A stretch of DNA of 64,000 nt. Origin: Planctomyces sp. Its GTDB lineage: Bacteria; Planctomycetota; Planctomycetia; Planctomycetales; Planctomycetaceae. The first letter of the stretch is position 1, and each line of letters opens with the position of its first letter. Location: contig JAHBXW010000001.1 in assembly GCA_019636235.1 (NCBI GenBank), positions 744,001 to 808,000 of the forward strand, in the 5' to 3' direction. The position numbers and the translations under genes are program-made. The notes below the pieces were generated by a model. The model saw only the letters and a program-made list of their open reading frames with translations. It ran no database searches and had not been told where the DNA came from. Below, in pieces: positions 1 through 8,491 of this stretch.

Positions 1-1
1 C

Positions 2-502
2 CGCAGCTTCAGCAAGAATGCCGGATTCACCGGGACCCGCTGCGCTTACACGATCGTTCCCAAAACGCTGACGGGCGCGGCGGCGGACGGCGGCCGGCAT
101 AACATTCACGCCCTGTGGACCCGGCGGCATACGACGAAGTTCAACGGCGTTTCCTATCCGGTTCAGGCGGGGGCCGCGGCGGCCTACTCCCCGGAAGGCC
201 GCCAGCAGATTCGCGAACTGGTTCGCTTCTATCTGGAGAACGCCTCGCTCCTGCGCTCCGGCCTGGAACGGGCCGGCATCCAGGTGTTCGGCGGCGTCAA
301 CGCGCCTTACATCTGGCTGAAGACGCCCGGCGGCCAGTCGAGCTGGGATTTCTTCGATGCGCTGCTGACGCAGGCGCACCTCGTGGGGACGCCCGGCAGC
401 GGGTTCGGGTCCTGTGGAGAGGGCTACTTCCGGCTGAGCGCCTTCAACAGCCGCCAGAACATCGAGGAAGCGCTCGCCCGCTTGACGAAATTTGTCGGTT
501 GA
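2..502 (+). CDS. dapL: LL-diaminopimelate aminotransferase, C-terminal part
   Basis: This is the 3' end of a PLP-dependent fold-type I aminotransferase cut by the window edge; frame 2 is open from base 2. The first residues visible are the PLP-lysine motif [15 protein letters not shown], typical of LL-diaminopimelate aminotransferase. That enzyme converts tetrahydrodipicolinate directly to LL-diaminopimelate for lysine and peptidoglycan synthesis. The C-terminal small domain follows, with [18 protein letters not shown] and a closing [10 protein letters not shown], which carries the substrate-carboxylate arginine expected in this family. The DapL route is common in planctomycetes. The lysine-pathway aspartate kinase at 35.3 kb is also in this window but not adjacent. 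About 166 residues are visible; the PLP-binding large domain is outside. Confidence 0.9.
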   Translation, partial: RSFSKNAGFTGTRCAYTIVPKTLTGAAADGGRHNIHALWTRRHTTKFNGVSYPVQAGAAAAYSPEGRQQIRELVRFYLENASLLRSGLERAGIQVFGGVNAPYIWLKTPGGQSSWDFFDALLTQAHLVGTPGSGFGSCGEGYFRLSAFNSRQNIEEALARLTKFVG

Positions 503-606
503 GGGGGAAGGCGAAATTCCAGGAGGGCCGACCCGTCGCGAATTTCCTGCTCCGTGCCCGACGTGGGATCGCGTACACTGGTAGACGGCCATCAATCGAG
601 GATGCC

Positions 607-3321
607 GTGAGACGACAGTTATCGCTGATTGTGTTTATGGCGTTGTTGGCGGGCGGGCTGGCCGTTCCGCGGCCGGGTTGGGCCGTGGACCCGAACCGCG
701 CGGGGGCTGCCGCCATCGCGGAGGCTCCGGCGCCGGCGGCGTTTCTCAAGCGTTACGAGCGTCTGGAGCAGGAGCTGGACCGCCTGGGCCTGCCGCCGCT
801 GTTCAAAGGCGAGCGTCCGGACGTGCTGCCGCTGATCCGGGACGCCGCGCTGAAGTCCACCAACGTTTATGACGCCTCGGGCTTCCGATACCTGACGCTG
901 CACCTGTTGCTGTTGAACGAATCGGATCAGCCGCAGACGCTGCTGACTTCGGAAATGTCGCTGGTGGTCGATGGCCGCGAAATGCGGATGGCGGACATCC
1001 CGCGCGAGCTGCACGGCCAGGTTGTGGATTCCGGCGGCCGGCTCGTGCCGCTGACGGACGCCTTGCCGCCGCTGTCGGTGACGGCCCCGCCGCAAGGCAC
1101 GGCGGTCGTTCCGGTCGTATTCGCGCCGATTTCCTCGCGCGACGCCGTCCCTGCCCTGCGACTCAAGTACTCCCTGAACGGCAAGCCCTTCGAGCTGAAC
1201 CTCAATCACACTCAGCAGGCGGCGCTGGAGTTGAGCGTGGAACGCATCGGCCCGCGCGGGGCCTGCGTGCTGGCGGAGGTCGGCGGCATCCTCGACCCGC
1301 TGAATGCGGCCGATTTTGCGGAGGAGCTGACGGCGTTGACCGCGCAGGGCGCGCGTCGGTTCGTCGTCGCCTGGAAGCCGGACTCGCCGCCCCCGTCGAG
1401 CTTTGTCATGGGCTGGCTGGGAGCGGCCGGCGACCTGGAGTCTTCGGTGTTCGGACAGTTTCCGGCGCTGCCGACGGAGCTGAAGGAGTTTCACCTGGCG
1501 GCAATCCCCGAGGGCACGCCGACGGAACTGCTCGAGGACTCCGAACTGGTGAAGGTGCATGCGGACGTCGCGGATGCGGTGTCCGCCGCGCTGGCCACCG
1601 CGCTGCCGCGGCAGACCCGCGCGGACGTGCTGCAGGAGTTGTCCTCCGGCCATGCGCTCTGCCGCGCGGCCGCGCTGCGGTACGGGACGGTGCAGTTGCT
1701 GCCGTCTGACGTGCCGACGGTGCTGCGCTTCCTGTCGGATCCCGGTTCGCGGGAAGCCCGCGCGGCGTGCGCCGGGCTGGCCGAGCTGGACGATGACCGA
1801 TCGCGAAAGGCGCTGGAGGACCTCGTGCTCCGGGGGGCGCCGGAACTGGCGGCGGCGGCGTTCGAAGCGCTTGCGGCCTCGCGTTTCGCGTCCCATATCG
1901 AACTGGCCAGCCGGCTGATTCCGAAGCTGACGACCATTCCCGAAGAGCGTTTGCTGGAGATTCTGGGACGTTCAGGGCACCCGGCGTTTCAGTCGCGGGT
2001 GCTGGCGGCCGCGCGGAACAGCGACCCGCGGATTCGCGTCGCGGCGCTGGCGGCGCTGCGCGGCGCCGCGCGTCCGGAGGTGCATGGCATTCTGCGGGAT
2101 GCGCTGCGGGACAGCGACCCGGGCGTGCGGGACGCCGCGTTCGCGTCGATGTCGGCGTTGATTTCCAACGGCGACACGGCGCTGCTGCGCGCGGCGACGG
2201 ACGAGGCGCTGCGGCGGCTCGCGGGGAACGAGGAGTCGCCGACGGCCATCGGCGTCATTCAGAACACGCGCGATCCACGCGCCGTCCCGCTGCTCGTTCG
2301 CCGTCTGGAACAGGATCCATCGTCCCGCGGCCCGATGCTCGAACTGCTGGGGCGGATCGGCGGAGTGGAGGCGCTGGCGGCGATCTCCCGCAACTACGAA
2401 TCGCTCGATCCGGGGCTGCGCGCCGTCGCGATCCGACACCTGTGGCTGCAGCAGTCGCCGGGGGCGCGCGAACTCGCGCTCAACGACGTCGCGACCCGCG
2501 ATCCGGCTCTCCGCGAGCGCTGCATCGCCGTGCTGATCAGCGACGCTTCGCCCGACGCCGTGCGGGCCATCGCCCAGGCGCTGCGGGACTGCACTGGCGG
2601 CGACGGCTACCCGCTGGCGAATGCCCTCGCCTCGATCAGCACGCCGGAGGCGATCGACGCGTTGATGGCGTTCCGCGCTTCGCCGGACGAAACGCAGCGG
2701 ATGTACGGCGTCTGGGGCTTTCGACAGATCTGGGACCGCTCGCCGGCGTCCGAGGCCGTGTCCACCGGCATGTCGCTGCTGTCCAACGACGATGGCACGA
2801 GACCGGACGTTTTGAGTTCCGCCGAGAGCTACATGGACCTTGCCCTGGAACTCGATCCCCTGCTGCCCCAGGCCTATTCGACGCGCGGCAACATCCGCCT
2901 CCGCCGCGAACAATGGGAGCCGGCGTTGCGGGATTTTCACGCGGCGCTCGAACTGCAGCCGGACGATGACGTGGCGCTGAGCGGCGTGGCGATCGCCTGG
3001 GTCATGCAGGGTCGCACAGCGGACGCCTTCGAGTGGATCGACGGAGTGACGCCGTTGTACACCGACCGTCCGATCTTCAATTACAACGTGGCCTGCGTGT
3101 ACGGCCGCGCGTTGGAGATGGTTCGCCGGCAACCCGACACCCAGGAACGCCGCCGCAAGGAGGAGCAGTACCTCGAGGACGCTTTTCGCTCGCTCGATCG
3201 CGCGCTCCGACGGGGCCTCGAACTCGCGGACCTGATGTCCGCCGATCCGGACCTTGCGTCGTTGCGGGACGAACCGCGCTTTCAGGAACTCGTCGAGCAG
3301 GCCCGCTCGATGCGCAACTGA
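607..3321 (+). CDS. Secreted HEAT-repeat / TPR protein
   Basis: I chose the GTG at 607 because GAGG lies just upstream and it gives a clean signal peptide (RRQLSLIVFMALLAGG, cleavage near GWA). The frame stays open further upstream, but those residues read as translated dapL shadow. The roughly 900-residue product has an N-terminal beta-rich region, a central block of HEAT-like helical pairs (for example LLEILGRSGHPAFQ and VHGILRDALRDSDPGVRDAA), and C-terminal TPR units around YSTRGNIRLRREQWEPALRDF. HEAT and TPR solenoids are protein-interaction scaffolds, so a periplasmic or envelope adaptor role is likely. No catalytic motif is visible. Its 3' end lies opposite the tail of the convergent HAD gene. 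Confidence 0.8.
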   Translation: MRRQLSLIVFMALLAGGLAVPRPGWAVDPNRAGAAAIAEAPAPAAFLKRYERLEQELDRLGLPPLFKGERPDVLPLIRDAALKSTNVYDASGFRYLTLHLLLLNESDQPQTLLTSEMSLVVDGREMRMADIPRELHGQVVDSGGRLVPLTDALPPLSVTAPPQGTAVVPVVFAPISSRDAVPALRLKYSLNGKPFELNLNHTQQAALELSVERIGPRGACVLAEVGGILDPLNAADFAEELTALTAQGARRFVVAWKPDSPPPSSFVMGWLGAAGDLESSVFGQFPALPTELKEFHLAAIPEGTPTELLEDSELVKVHADVADAVSAALATALPRQTRADVLQELSSGHALCRAAALRYGTVQLLPSDVPTVLRFLSDPGSREARAACAGLAELDDDRSRKALEDLVLRGAPELAAAAFEALAASRFASHIELASRLIPKLTTIPEERLLEILGRSGHPAFQSRVLAAARNSDPRIRVAALAALRGAARPEVHGILRDALRDSDPGVRDAAFASMSALISNGDTALLRAATDEALRRLAGNEESPTAIGVIQNTRDPRAVPLLVRRLEQDPSSRGPMLELLGRIGGVEALAAISRNYESLDPGLRAVAIRHLWLQQSPGARELALNDVATRDPALRERCIAVLISDASPDAVRAIAQALRDCTGGDGYPLANALASISTPEAIDALMAFRASPDETQRMYGVWGFRQIWDRSPASEAVSTGMSLLSNDDGTRPDVLSSAESYMDLALELDPLLPQAYSTRGNIRLRREQWEPALRDFHAALELQPDDDVALSGVAIAWVMQGRTADAFEWIDGVTPLYTDRPIFNYNVACVYGRALEMVRRQPDTQERRRKEEQYLEDAFRSLDRALRRGLELADLMSADPDLASLRDEPRFQELVEQARSMRN

Positions 3322-4045
3322 TCCGCTTCGCTGGATTTTGTCGCCGGGTTCTCTTGCCGGTCAGGCGATCGCGCCGGCGCGAGCTCCCCAAAACGAACGC
3401 GCCTGCTGTGCGCCGGATCGACGGCGGCCGACCCTCGACACAGACCGTCACGCCGCGGGCCGCCAGTTGACCGCGAAGCGTCTCCGCATCGGTGAACAGC
3501 TCGGCGTCCAGGCCAAACTCGCGGCCCCGCGCGACGTATGCCGCGATGTCGTCTGTGTAAAAGCACTCGTGCGGCGCGCAGTCGATCGCCCGCAGCGCCG
3601 CCTCGTAAATCGCCCCCTCCGGCTTGATCGCCCCCACGTCGTACGACAGCACCAGCTCATCGAATCGGTCCAGAATCGGCCAGCGGCCGCGAATCCATTC
3701 GACATGCCACGGGCTGGTGTTGGACAGCAGGACCAGCCGCAGACCGTCATCCTGCAACCGGCCCAGGATCGGCAACATCGGCTCGTTGAGCGTAAAGATG
3801 TCCGAACAGGCGCGGGCCAGTGCGTCCCGGCAAACGACGCGGCCGCACACATCCGCCGCGGCCGTCAGCATCGCCGCCTCGGACAGCCGGCCCCGCTCAA
3901 AATCCCACAGCACGCCCGTGCCGATCAGCCGCTCCCGCACGTCGGTCCCGGCCAGCCCCAGCACTTCGCCGATCTGTCGGCACATCCGGTCATGGCAGAA
4001 GTGCACCAGCACATTGCCCAGGTCGAACAGCATCGTCTTCAGCAT
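3077..4045 (-). CDS. HAD-superfamily hydrolase (subfamily IA-like) with anomalous C-terminal extension
   Basis: The first about 197 residues are a complete HAD hydrolase. Motif I is FDLGNVLVHF (the second Asp of DxD is replaced by Asn), motif II is LLSNTSPWH, motif III includes the Lys of GAIKPEG, and motif IV is FYTDDIAAYV. The N-for-D change in motif I is typical of the IA group that includes YihX-like phosphatases. Beyond about residue 197 the frame continues for some 125 Arg/Pro/Ser-rich residues, the last 81 of which are simply the antisense of the HEAT/TPR gene. The enzyme would normally end near base 3455, so either a stop codon has been lost or the tail is not stable protein. A small phosphorylated metabolite is the likely substrate, but none can be named. 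Confidence 0.8.
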   Translation of the reverse strand: MLKTMLFDLGNVLVHFCHDRMCRQIGEVLGLAGTDVRERLIGTGVLWDFERGRLSEAAMLTAAADVCGRVVCRDALARACSDIFTLNEPMLPILGRLQDDGLRLVLLSNTSPWHVEWIRGRWPILDRFDELVLSYDVGAIKPEGAIYEAALRAIDCAPHECFYTDDIAAYVARGREFGLDAELFTDAETLRGQLAARGVTVCVEGRPPSIRRTAGAFVLGSSRRRDRLTGKRTRRQNPAKRISCASSGPARRVPESAVRPATTQGPDRRTSGPRVRGPVGARDRASEKRPRGTAPPCGGVPGCRVAGEPSPTRGRTRRPRCN

Positions 4046-4095
4046 CCGCCTTGCCGCCTCAAGAGAACTCGGAATCCCATCCGGCCGTTCGCCGC

Positions 4096-6063
4096 CTACA
4101 GCGCGCCGAGCAATTCGATCCAGCGGCCGAGTTCCTCCGCCGCCGAGGCCGTCAGCCCGTCCGCGCCATCCCCCGGCCAGCGCCTGGCGACCACCGATCG
4201 CGAGCGGCCCCGCAGCAGCTCGGCGGTCCGTTCGATGTCCCGCGCGTCGCGGTCGCCCTCGAACGCCGACAGATGCAGCGGCACGGGAATTTCCATCACC
4301 ATCGCCACCGGCTCCGGCAGGCCGACGCCCAGCATGGAGAGACCGGCGAACCGATCCGGTTGCTGCAGCGCCGTCACCAATGCCACCATCGCCCCTTCCT
4401 TCTCCCCCGCGAGCATCACGCGCCGTTCATCGATCGTGTAATCCTTCTGGAGCTTCTCGATGATCGCCAGCACGAACGGAACGTCCTCCGGCGACCAGGC
4501 CTCCTTGCCCGCCGGCGGCCCGACGAGAATCAACCCCCGTTCCTCGCAGACCGCCCGCCAGGCGGCAAGCGTCTCCGCCTCGCGGCGGCCGGATTCGGGG
4601 TGCAGCCAGACAACCAGACCGTAGGCGTAATCCGGGTGGTAGTGCTCGGGCACGAACGCCCAGAACCGGCGATCATCCCCCACAACCTGGTCGACGATCC
4701 GGCCGCGGCGCACGGTGGGCGATTCCAAATCGGGCGGCGCGGGGATCGCCTGCGCCGGAATGCGCGCCGGCGTCTCGAGAGGCCACGCCGTCAGCTCCGC
4801 GGTCAGCGTTCGGGTTTCATCCCCCGTCCGCACTTCCAGCGTCACCTGGTCGCCGGCTGTCGCGGCCAGCATCACGGCCTGGGCCTCCGCGAGCGTGACC
4901 ACGGGCGTGCCATTGATCGACTGCAGTATGTCGCCCGCCGCCACTCCCGCCCCCGCCGCCGGACTGTCCGGAATGACGTCAAACACCCGCGCCACGGGGG
5001 GGTCCTGCCGCGCACGGTCGAACAACAGCCCCAGCAGTCCCGGCGTCAACTGCACGATCTCATCCGTCAGTTCGACCGGCACGTCCAGAGTCGACTCGCC
5101 GCGGCGGACCGTCAGCGTCACGGCGTCGCCGCCGTACAAGGGACCCAGCGCCTGTTTCAGTTCCGCGGCCCGCGACACCGGCCGCCCCCCCGCGCCGATG
5201 ATCGTATCCCCTTTCTGCAGTCCCGCCCGCTCCGCCGGTGACCGGGGGTTGACCCGCTCGATCACCACCGGATCATCCAGCCCCTTGGGGGTGTACAGGA
5301 TGCCGAGCTTGCCCGGCTTCAGAACGGTCCCCTCCTGCAACCGGTCGAGAACCGCCAGGACGTCGGCGATCGGCACTGCGAAGCCGATTCCCGAGTCGTA
5401 ATAGTCGACGCCAGCCGTCACCTCGTCGCCGCTCGCCGACATCGGCACGACAATCCCCAGGCATCGTCCCTCGATGTCCACCAGAGCGCCGCCATAGTTC
5501 ACGGGAGACGTCTTGGCATCCGTCTGAATCGCCCGGCCGGACATCCGATCCAGCGCGCTGACGATGCCCACGCTGAGATTCGGAAACTCGGGATCGAACG
5601 TCCTGCCCAGAGCGATCGCCCACTGGCCGACGCGAAGCTCCTCGCGCGGCGCAGGGACGATCGGCTTCAATCCCTCGACCGGAATCTTCAGCAGCGTGGT
5701 CCTTCGGGATTCATCCCGTCCGGCGATCGTCGCCGCGTGGCGCCTGCCGTCGACCGTCGTGACGAACACGGACGTCGGCCGGGCGGCGAAATTGAACGAA
5801 CTGGTGATGATCCAGCCGTCGGCGGCCACGATCACGCCGGTCGTTGGTCCGGATGACGCGACCATCTCCCCCACAACGTCCAGGCCGCCGATCGTCTCGA
5901 TCCGCACGATCGACGCGTCCGCCTGCGCGGCCGCCTGCTGAAAGGCCCGCTCCTCCAGCACCTGCAACTGAGGATCGGCCTGGGCCGACGTCGCCGCCAG
6001 CGTCAACGCCAGCAATCCCGTGGCCGCGGTTCGCATCATTCGCCTGGCGTGCATGCTCTTCAT
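4096..6063 (-). CDS. Secreted HtrA-like pseudoprotease, two PDZ domains, pseudo-esterase domain
   Basis: The 655-residue protein has a signal peptide (cleavage near SAQA, residue 29) and four visible modules. Residues about 40-245 follow the DegP/HtrA trypsin fold closely (GVIVAADGWIIT, GIVSALDRMSGRAIQTDA, GGALVD, GIGFAVPI). Every catalytic residue is replaced: His is Phe90, Asp is Arg121, and Ser is Tyr190 in VNYGGALV. Two PDZ domains follow at about 252-335 and 345-425. Residues about 455-655 resemble an alpha/beta-hydrolase esterase (VVWLHP, then the strand-helix elbow LAGEKEGAMV), but the nucleophile position of GxSxG is Lys555. The protein therefore looks like a periplasmic peptide-binding scaffold rather than an enzyme. 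Its start overlaps the stop of the upstream membrane-protein gene by four bases, so the pair is translationally coupled. Confidence 0.85.
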   Translation of the reverse strand: MKSMHARRMMRTAATGLLALTLAATSAQADPQLQVLEERAFQQAAAQADASIVRIETIGGLDVVGEMVASSGPTTGVIVAADGWIITSSFNFAARPTSVFVTTVDGRRHAATIAGRDESRRTTLLKIPVEGLKPIVPAPREELRVGQWAIALGRTFDPEFPNLSVGIVSALDRMSGRAIQTDAKTSPVNYGGALVDIEGRCLGIVVPMSASGDEVTAGVDYYDSGIGFAVPIADVLAVLDRLQEGTVLKPGKLGILYTPKGLDDPVVIERVNPRSPAERAGLQKGDTIIGAGGRPVSRAAELKQALGPLYGGDAVTLTVRRGESTLDVPVELTDEIVQLTPGLLGLLFDRARQDPPVARVFDVIPDSPAAGAGVAAGDILQSINGTPVVTLAEAQAVMLAATAGDQVTLEVRTGDETRTLTAELTAWPLETPARIPAQAIPAPPDLESPTVRRGRIVDQVVGDDRRFWAFVPEHYHPDYAYGLVVWLHPESGRREAETLAAWRAVCEERGLILVGPPAGKEAWSPEDVPFVLAIIEKLQKDYTIDERRVMLAGEKEGAMVALVTALQQPDRFAGLSMLGVGLPEPVAMVMEIPVPLHLSAFEGDRDARDIERTAELLRGRSRSVVARRWPGDGADGLTASAAEELGRWIELLGAL

Positions 6064-6659
6064 TCTCCGGCCGGGCGAGCCGGCGACAGTCGCAAAACCG
6101 CAAGATTCCAGACATCCCCCGGCCCCGGGGACATCATGCCCCAGCAGACGGCCTCCTCGGCCGACGCTCCCCCGGGAACCCCGATCACCAGCCGCCCGAC
6201 GTCAGCCGGCCGCAGCAATTCCCAGTCCCCTGTCGGGCTGGCGTCCACGCGAATCCAGGTCGGGCGATCCATCGATTCGTTCGGCGGCGAACCATCGATC
6301 CGCGTCGACGACGACGCCCCCCGGACCTCCTGAATCAGCACAACCCGGCAGTCTGCGACCAGTTGCTCCCAGGCGTCCGATTCCATTCCGGCGAACTGCC
6401 GCTGCCGCAATGGCGCATCGCGTCCGAACAACACGTCATTGTCGACCGTCGCGGCATCCGTGCGTGGCGTCGCGAGCGAGGCCCGGTTCGAAGCCTCTTC
6501 GAACGGCCGCAGGGCCAGCGCGGTCGAGACGAGCGCGCCGCCGAGGATCGCGATGCACATCAAGTCCGTCGTGCGCCGCGCGACGAGCCCCGCGAGGCCG
6601 TTGCGGGTGCGGGTCGCGGGCTTTGGCGAGGCGTCGTCGATGTCGGCCGCGGCGGTCAT
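6060..6659 (-). CDS. Single-pass membrane protein coupled to the PDZ pseudoenzyme
   Basis: A 199-residue protein with a short cytoplasmic N-terminus, one membrane segment at about residues 33-50 (TTDLMCIAILGGALVSTALAL) and a periplasmic domain of about 150 residues. I recognise no family. The periplasmic part carries VVLIQEVRG and ends with WNLAVLRLS, which suggests a small beta-rich fold. Its stop codon overlaps the start of the PDZ pseudoenzyme (ATGA at 6060-6063), so the two are made together and may form a complex: this protein would supply the membrane anchor and the other the peptide-binding modules. That partnership is inference from gene structure only. Confidence 0.75.
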   Translation of the reverse strand: MTAAADIDDASPKPATRTRNGLAGLVARRTTDLMCIAILGGALVSTALALRPFEEASNRASLATPRTDAATVDNDVLFGRDAPLRQRQFAGMESDAWEQLVADCRVVLIQEVRGASSSTRIDGSPPNESMDRPTWIRVDASPTGDWELLRPADVGRLVIGVPGGASAEEAVCWGMMSPGPGDVWNLAVLRLSPARPAGE

Positions 6660-6879
6660 GGCTGCGCGCTTTCAGGTCGCCGGGGTCCGGCAGTTCCGGC
6701 CGCACGGGGCCGCGCGGCCGGGAAGTTTTTCCTGAATGGTAGTCGATCCGCGAAATCCTGTCAGAGACGCCTTCTCGCATCGGGACCCCTTTGATACTTT
6801 TTGCGCCGCGATCGAGTCCGTCGATGAAGGATCGTCGACAAACGCCGGATCGCTCCTGTGGATGTGCATGGAGGGATCC

Positions 6880-7413
6880 GTGAACACACGCTCTACGAAG
6901 CAACGTCTCGAAGTGCAGATTCGCTGGCTGATCCGTCGGGACATGCCGGAGGTTCTGCAGATCGAACAGGGCAGTTTCTCGACGGCCTGGACCGACGAGG
7001 ATTTTCTCTCCTGCCTGCGGCAGCGGAACTGCATCGGCATGGTGGCCGAGCACAACCATCAGATCGTGGGATTCATGATCTACGAGCTTCACAAGGCGAA
7101 GCTCCACATCCTGAATTTCGCGGTGGCCCCCGAGTTCCGACGAATGGGCGTCGGCGGCCAGATGGTGCTGCGGCTCATCGACAAGCTGTCGCAGCAGCGC
7201 CGCAACGAAATCCTGCTGGACCTGCGCGAAAGCAATCTCGACGCGCAGCTGTTCTTCCGGACGCAGGGGTTCCGGGCGGTGAAGATCGTCCGTTGCCACT
7301 ACGACGACACGGAAGAAGACGCGTACATCATGCAGTACCGGCTGGACTGCCAGCTGGACGAGCTGCCGCAGTACACGCCTCAGAACCGGATTTCGGACAT
7401 CGAGGCGGCCTGA
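6880..7413 (+). CDS. rimI: GNAT acetyltransferase, RimI-like (ribosomal protein S18-alanine N-acetyltransferase family)
   Basis: A GNAT fold of RimI size, about 177 residues from the GTG at 6880. GGAGGG sits just before that codon; ATGs at 6862 and 6868 are alternative starts. The N-terminal strand/helix IRRDMPEVLQIEQGSF, the core ILNFAVAPEFRRMGVGGQM (acetyl-CoA pyrophosphate loop RRMGVGG) and the C-terminal LDLRESNLDAQLFFRTQGF match RimI-type enzymes, which acetylate N-terminal alanines of ribosomal or other proteins. The acidic, Tyr-rich C-terminal tail after YIMQYRLD is longer than in E. coli. The gene is monocistronic, divergent from the membrane-protein gene. The exact peptide target cannot be read from sequence. 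Confidence 0.82.
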   Translation: MNTRSTKQRLEVQIRWLIRRDMPEVLQIEQGSFSTAWTDEDFLSCLRQRNCIGMVAEHNHQIVGFMIYELHKAKLHILNFAVAPEFRRMGVGGQMVLRLIDKLSQQRRNEILLDLRESNLDAQLFFRTQGFRAVKIVRCHYDDTEEDAYIMQYRLDCQLDELPQYTPQNRISDIEAA

Positions 7414-7500
7414 CGCCGTCTGGAACGGACGAATGCTGGCGCTCCCTCGCGAGCCCCTCGCGCGGGACGGCCTTTCCGAAAGCAGAACACGGCCAAAAGA

Positions 7501-7546
7501 GAACACGGCGAACAGTCGAGCCAGGCTCGAACTCTTCGCCGTGTTC
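7501..7546 (-). terminator. Long hairpin between convergent genes, likely terminator
   Basis: A perfect 12-base inverted repeat (7501-7512 with 7535-7546) encloses a second palindrome (TCGAGCC-A-GGCTCGA, 7516-7530). Read on the minus strand the stem is followed by TCTTTT, so it most likely terminates the thioredoxin-like gene that ends at 7613. The stem may also stop rightward transcripts from rimI. Confidence 0.6.
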
Positions 7547-7612
7547 GCGGGGCTTGAACGTCACGGCCGCACGGCCGTTATGTCACGATCCGCCGCAGCT
7601 TTCCGCTGCGAT

Positions 7613-8128
7613 TCAGTTGCTGAACGAGTTCGTCGATCGGCGGCAGTTCGGGCAGTCGCCGGCCGGCTTGGGCATCCAGTCGAAGCTGAGCTTCGTGGCC
7701 GACGTCTTCAGAACGCGGGCCTTCTCCAGCACCGACTTCAACTGGGTATTGGTCAGCAGCGTGCTGGTGGCGAACACCTGGTGCACCTGCTGGCTGTCGA
7801 TGACGACGACTCGGGGAAGCGCCGGGGAGCCGAAGATCTCATGAATCTTCTTCCCGTGCGTGGTGCTGGTGTCGATCTCGACGACCACGAAGTCGTCCAT
7901 CAGCTCCGTCAGCTCCTCGGCCTTGCGCAGCTCTTCAACTTTGACGGCCGCAGCCGCCTTGCCGCTGTCAGACGAGGGATTCAGCACGACCAGCATCGGT
8001 CGGCTCGCTTCTTTGGCCGCATGCCAGGCCTTCGTGTAGCTGGTGTAGGTGGACAGGTTCGCAGCATCCGCCGCGGTCGCATCCGCCCCCACCAGGAGGC
8101 CAGCAGTCAGCAGAAGACTTCCAATCAT
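7613..8128 (-). CDS. Secreted thioredoxin-fold protein lacking the usual CxxC
   Basis: The ATG at 8128 is preceded by AAAGGAG and starts a signal peptide (IGSLLLTAGLLVGADATA), giving about 171 residues; the longer frame upstream is not needed. The body has a thioredoxin-like pattern: AWHAAKEASRPMLVVLNPSS for the strand before the active site, DDFVVVEIDT, and the cis-proline region SPALPRVVVID. Where the redox CxxC would stand there is only SSDSGK. A CPNC pair appears instead near the C-terminus (GDCPNCRRS). It is therefore either a non-redox thioredoxin-like binding protein or one whose C-terminal cysteines bind metal or form a different redox pair. It is convergent with rimI and has its own terminator. 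Confidence 0.75.
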   Translation of the reverse strand: MIGSLLLTAGLLVGADATAADAANLSTYTSYTKAWHAAKEASRPMLVVLNPSSDSGKAAAAVKVEELRKAEELTELMDDFVVVEIDTSTTHGKKIHEIFGSPALPRVVVIDSQQVHQVFATSTLLTNTQLKSVLEKARVLKTSATKLSFDWMPKPAGDCPNCRRSTNSFSN

Positions 8129-8491
8129 CGAGACTCCTTTCCGCTTTCCGGAAAATGTGGTCCGCCGCATGTCGAGGACGTCCGCGACGCACCTGAGCTG
8201 GGTGGACTTCCGGCGAACTGTGCCCCGCAGTTGCAGCGCCGGCGTCCATGGACGTCATTGCACCCGGTTGCTTCCGCAGCCACTCCCGGCTGTCGAACGC
8301 CCCCTGTGTGCGGCGAGCACTTTCGGGCGAGGCATGGCGACTGTCAACATTTCCCGGCCCCACGATTCGAATTTTCACCAGATCCGGGGGTGTTGCAGCT
8401 CGCTGCGCGCGCGGCACAACACTAGGATGCGCAATCACTTCCGGCCGCATGCGGGCGTCGGTCGGGGTTTCCCCAAGATGACAAACTCGTC
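8129..8491. other. Intergenic region, divergent promoters
   Basis: About 360 bases between the divergent thioredoxin-like gene and kbl. It holds the ribosome binding site of the former (AAAGGAG near 8133). A small inverted repeat, ATGAC-AAACTC-GTCAT (8478-8493), runs into the kbl start codon. I see no convincing ORF or RNA gene. Confidence 0.5.
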
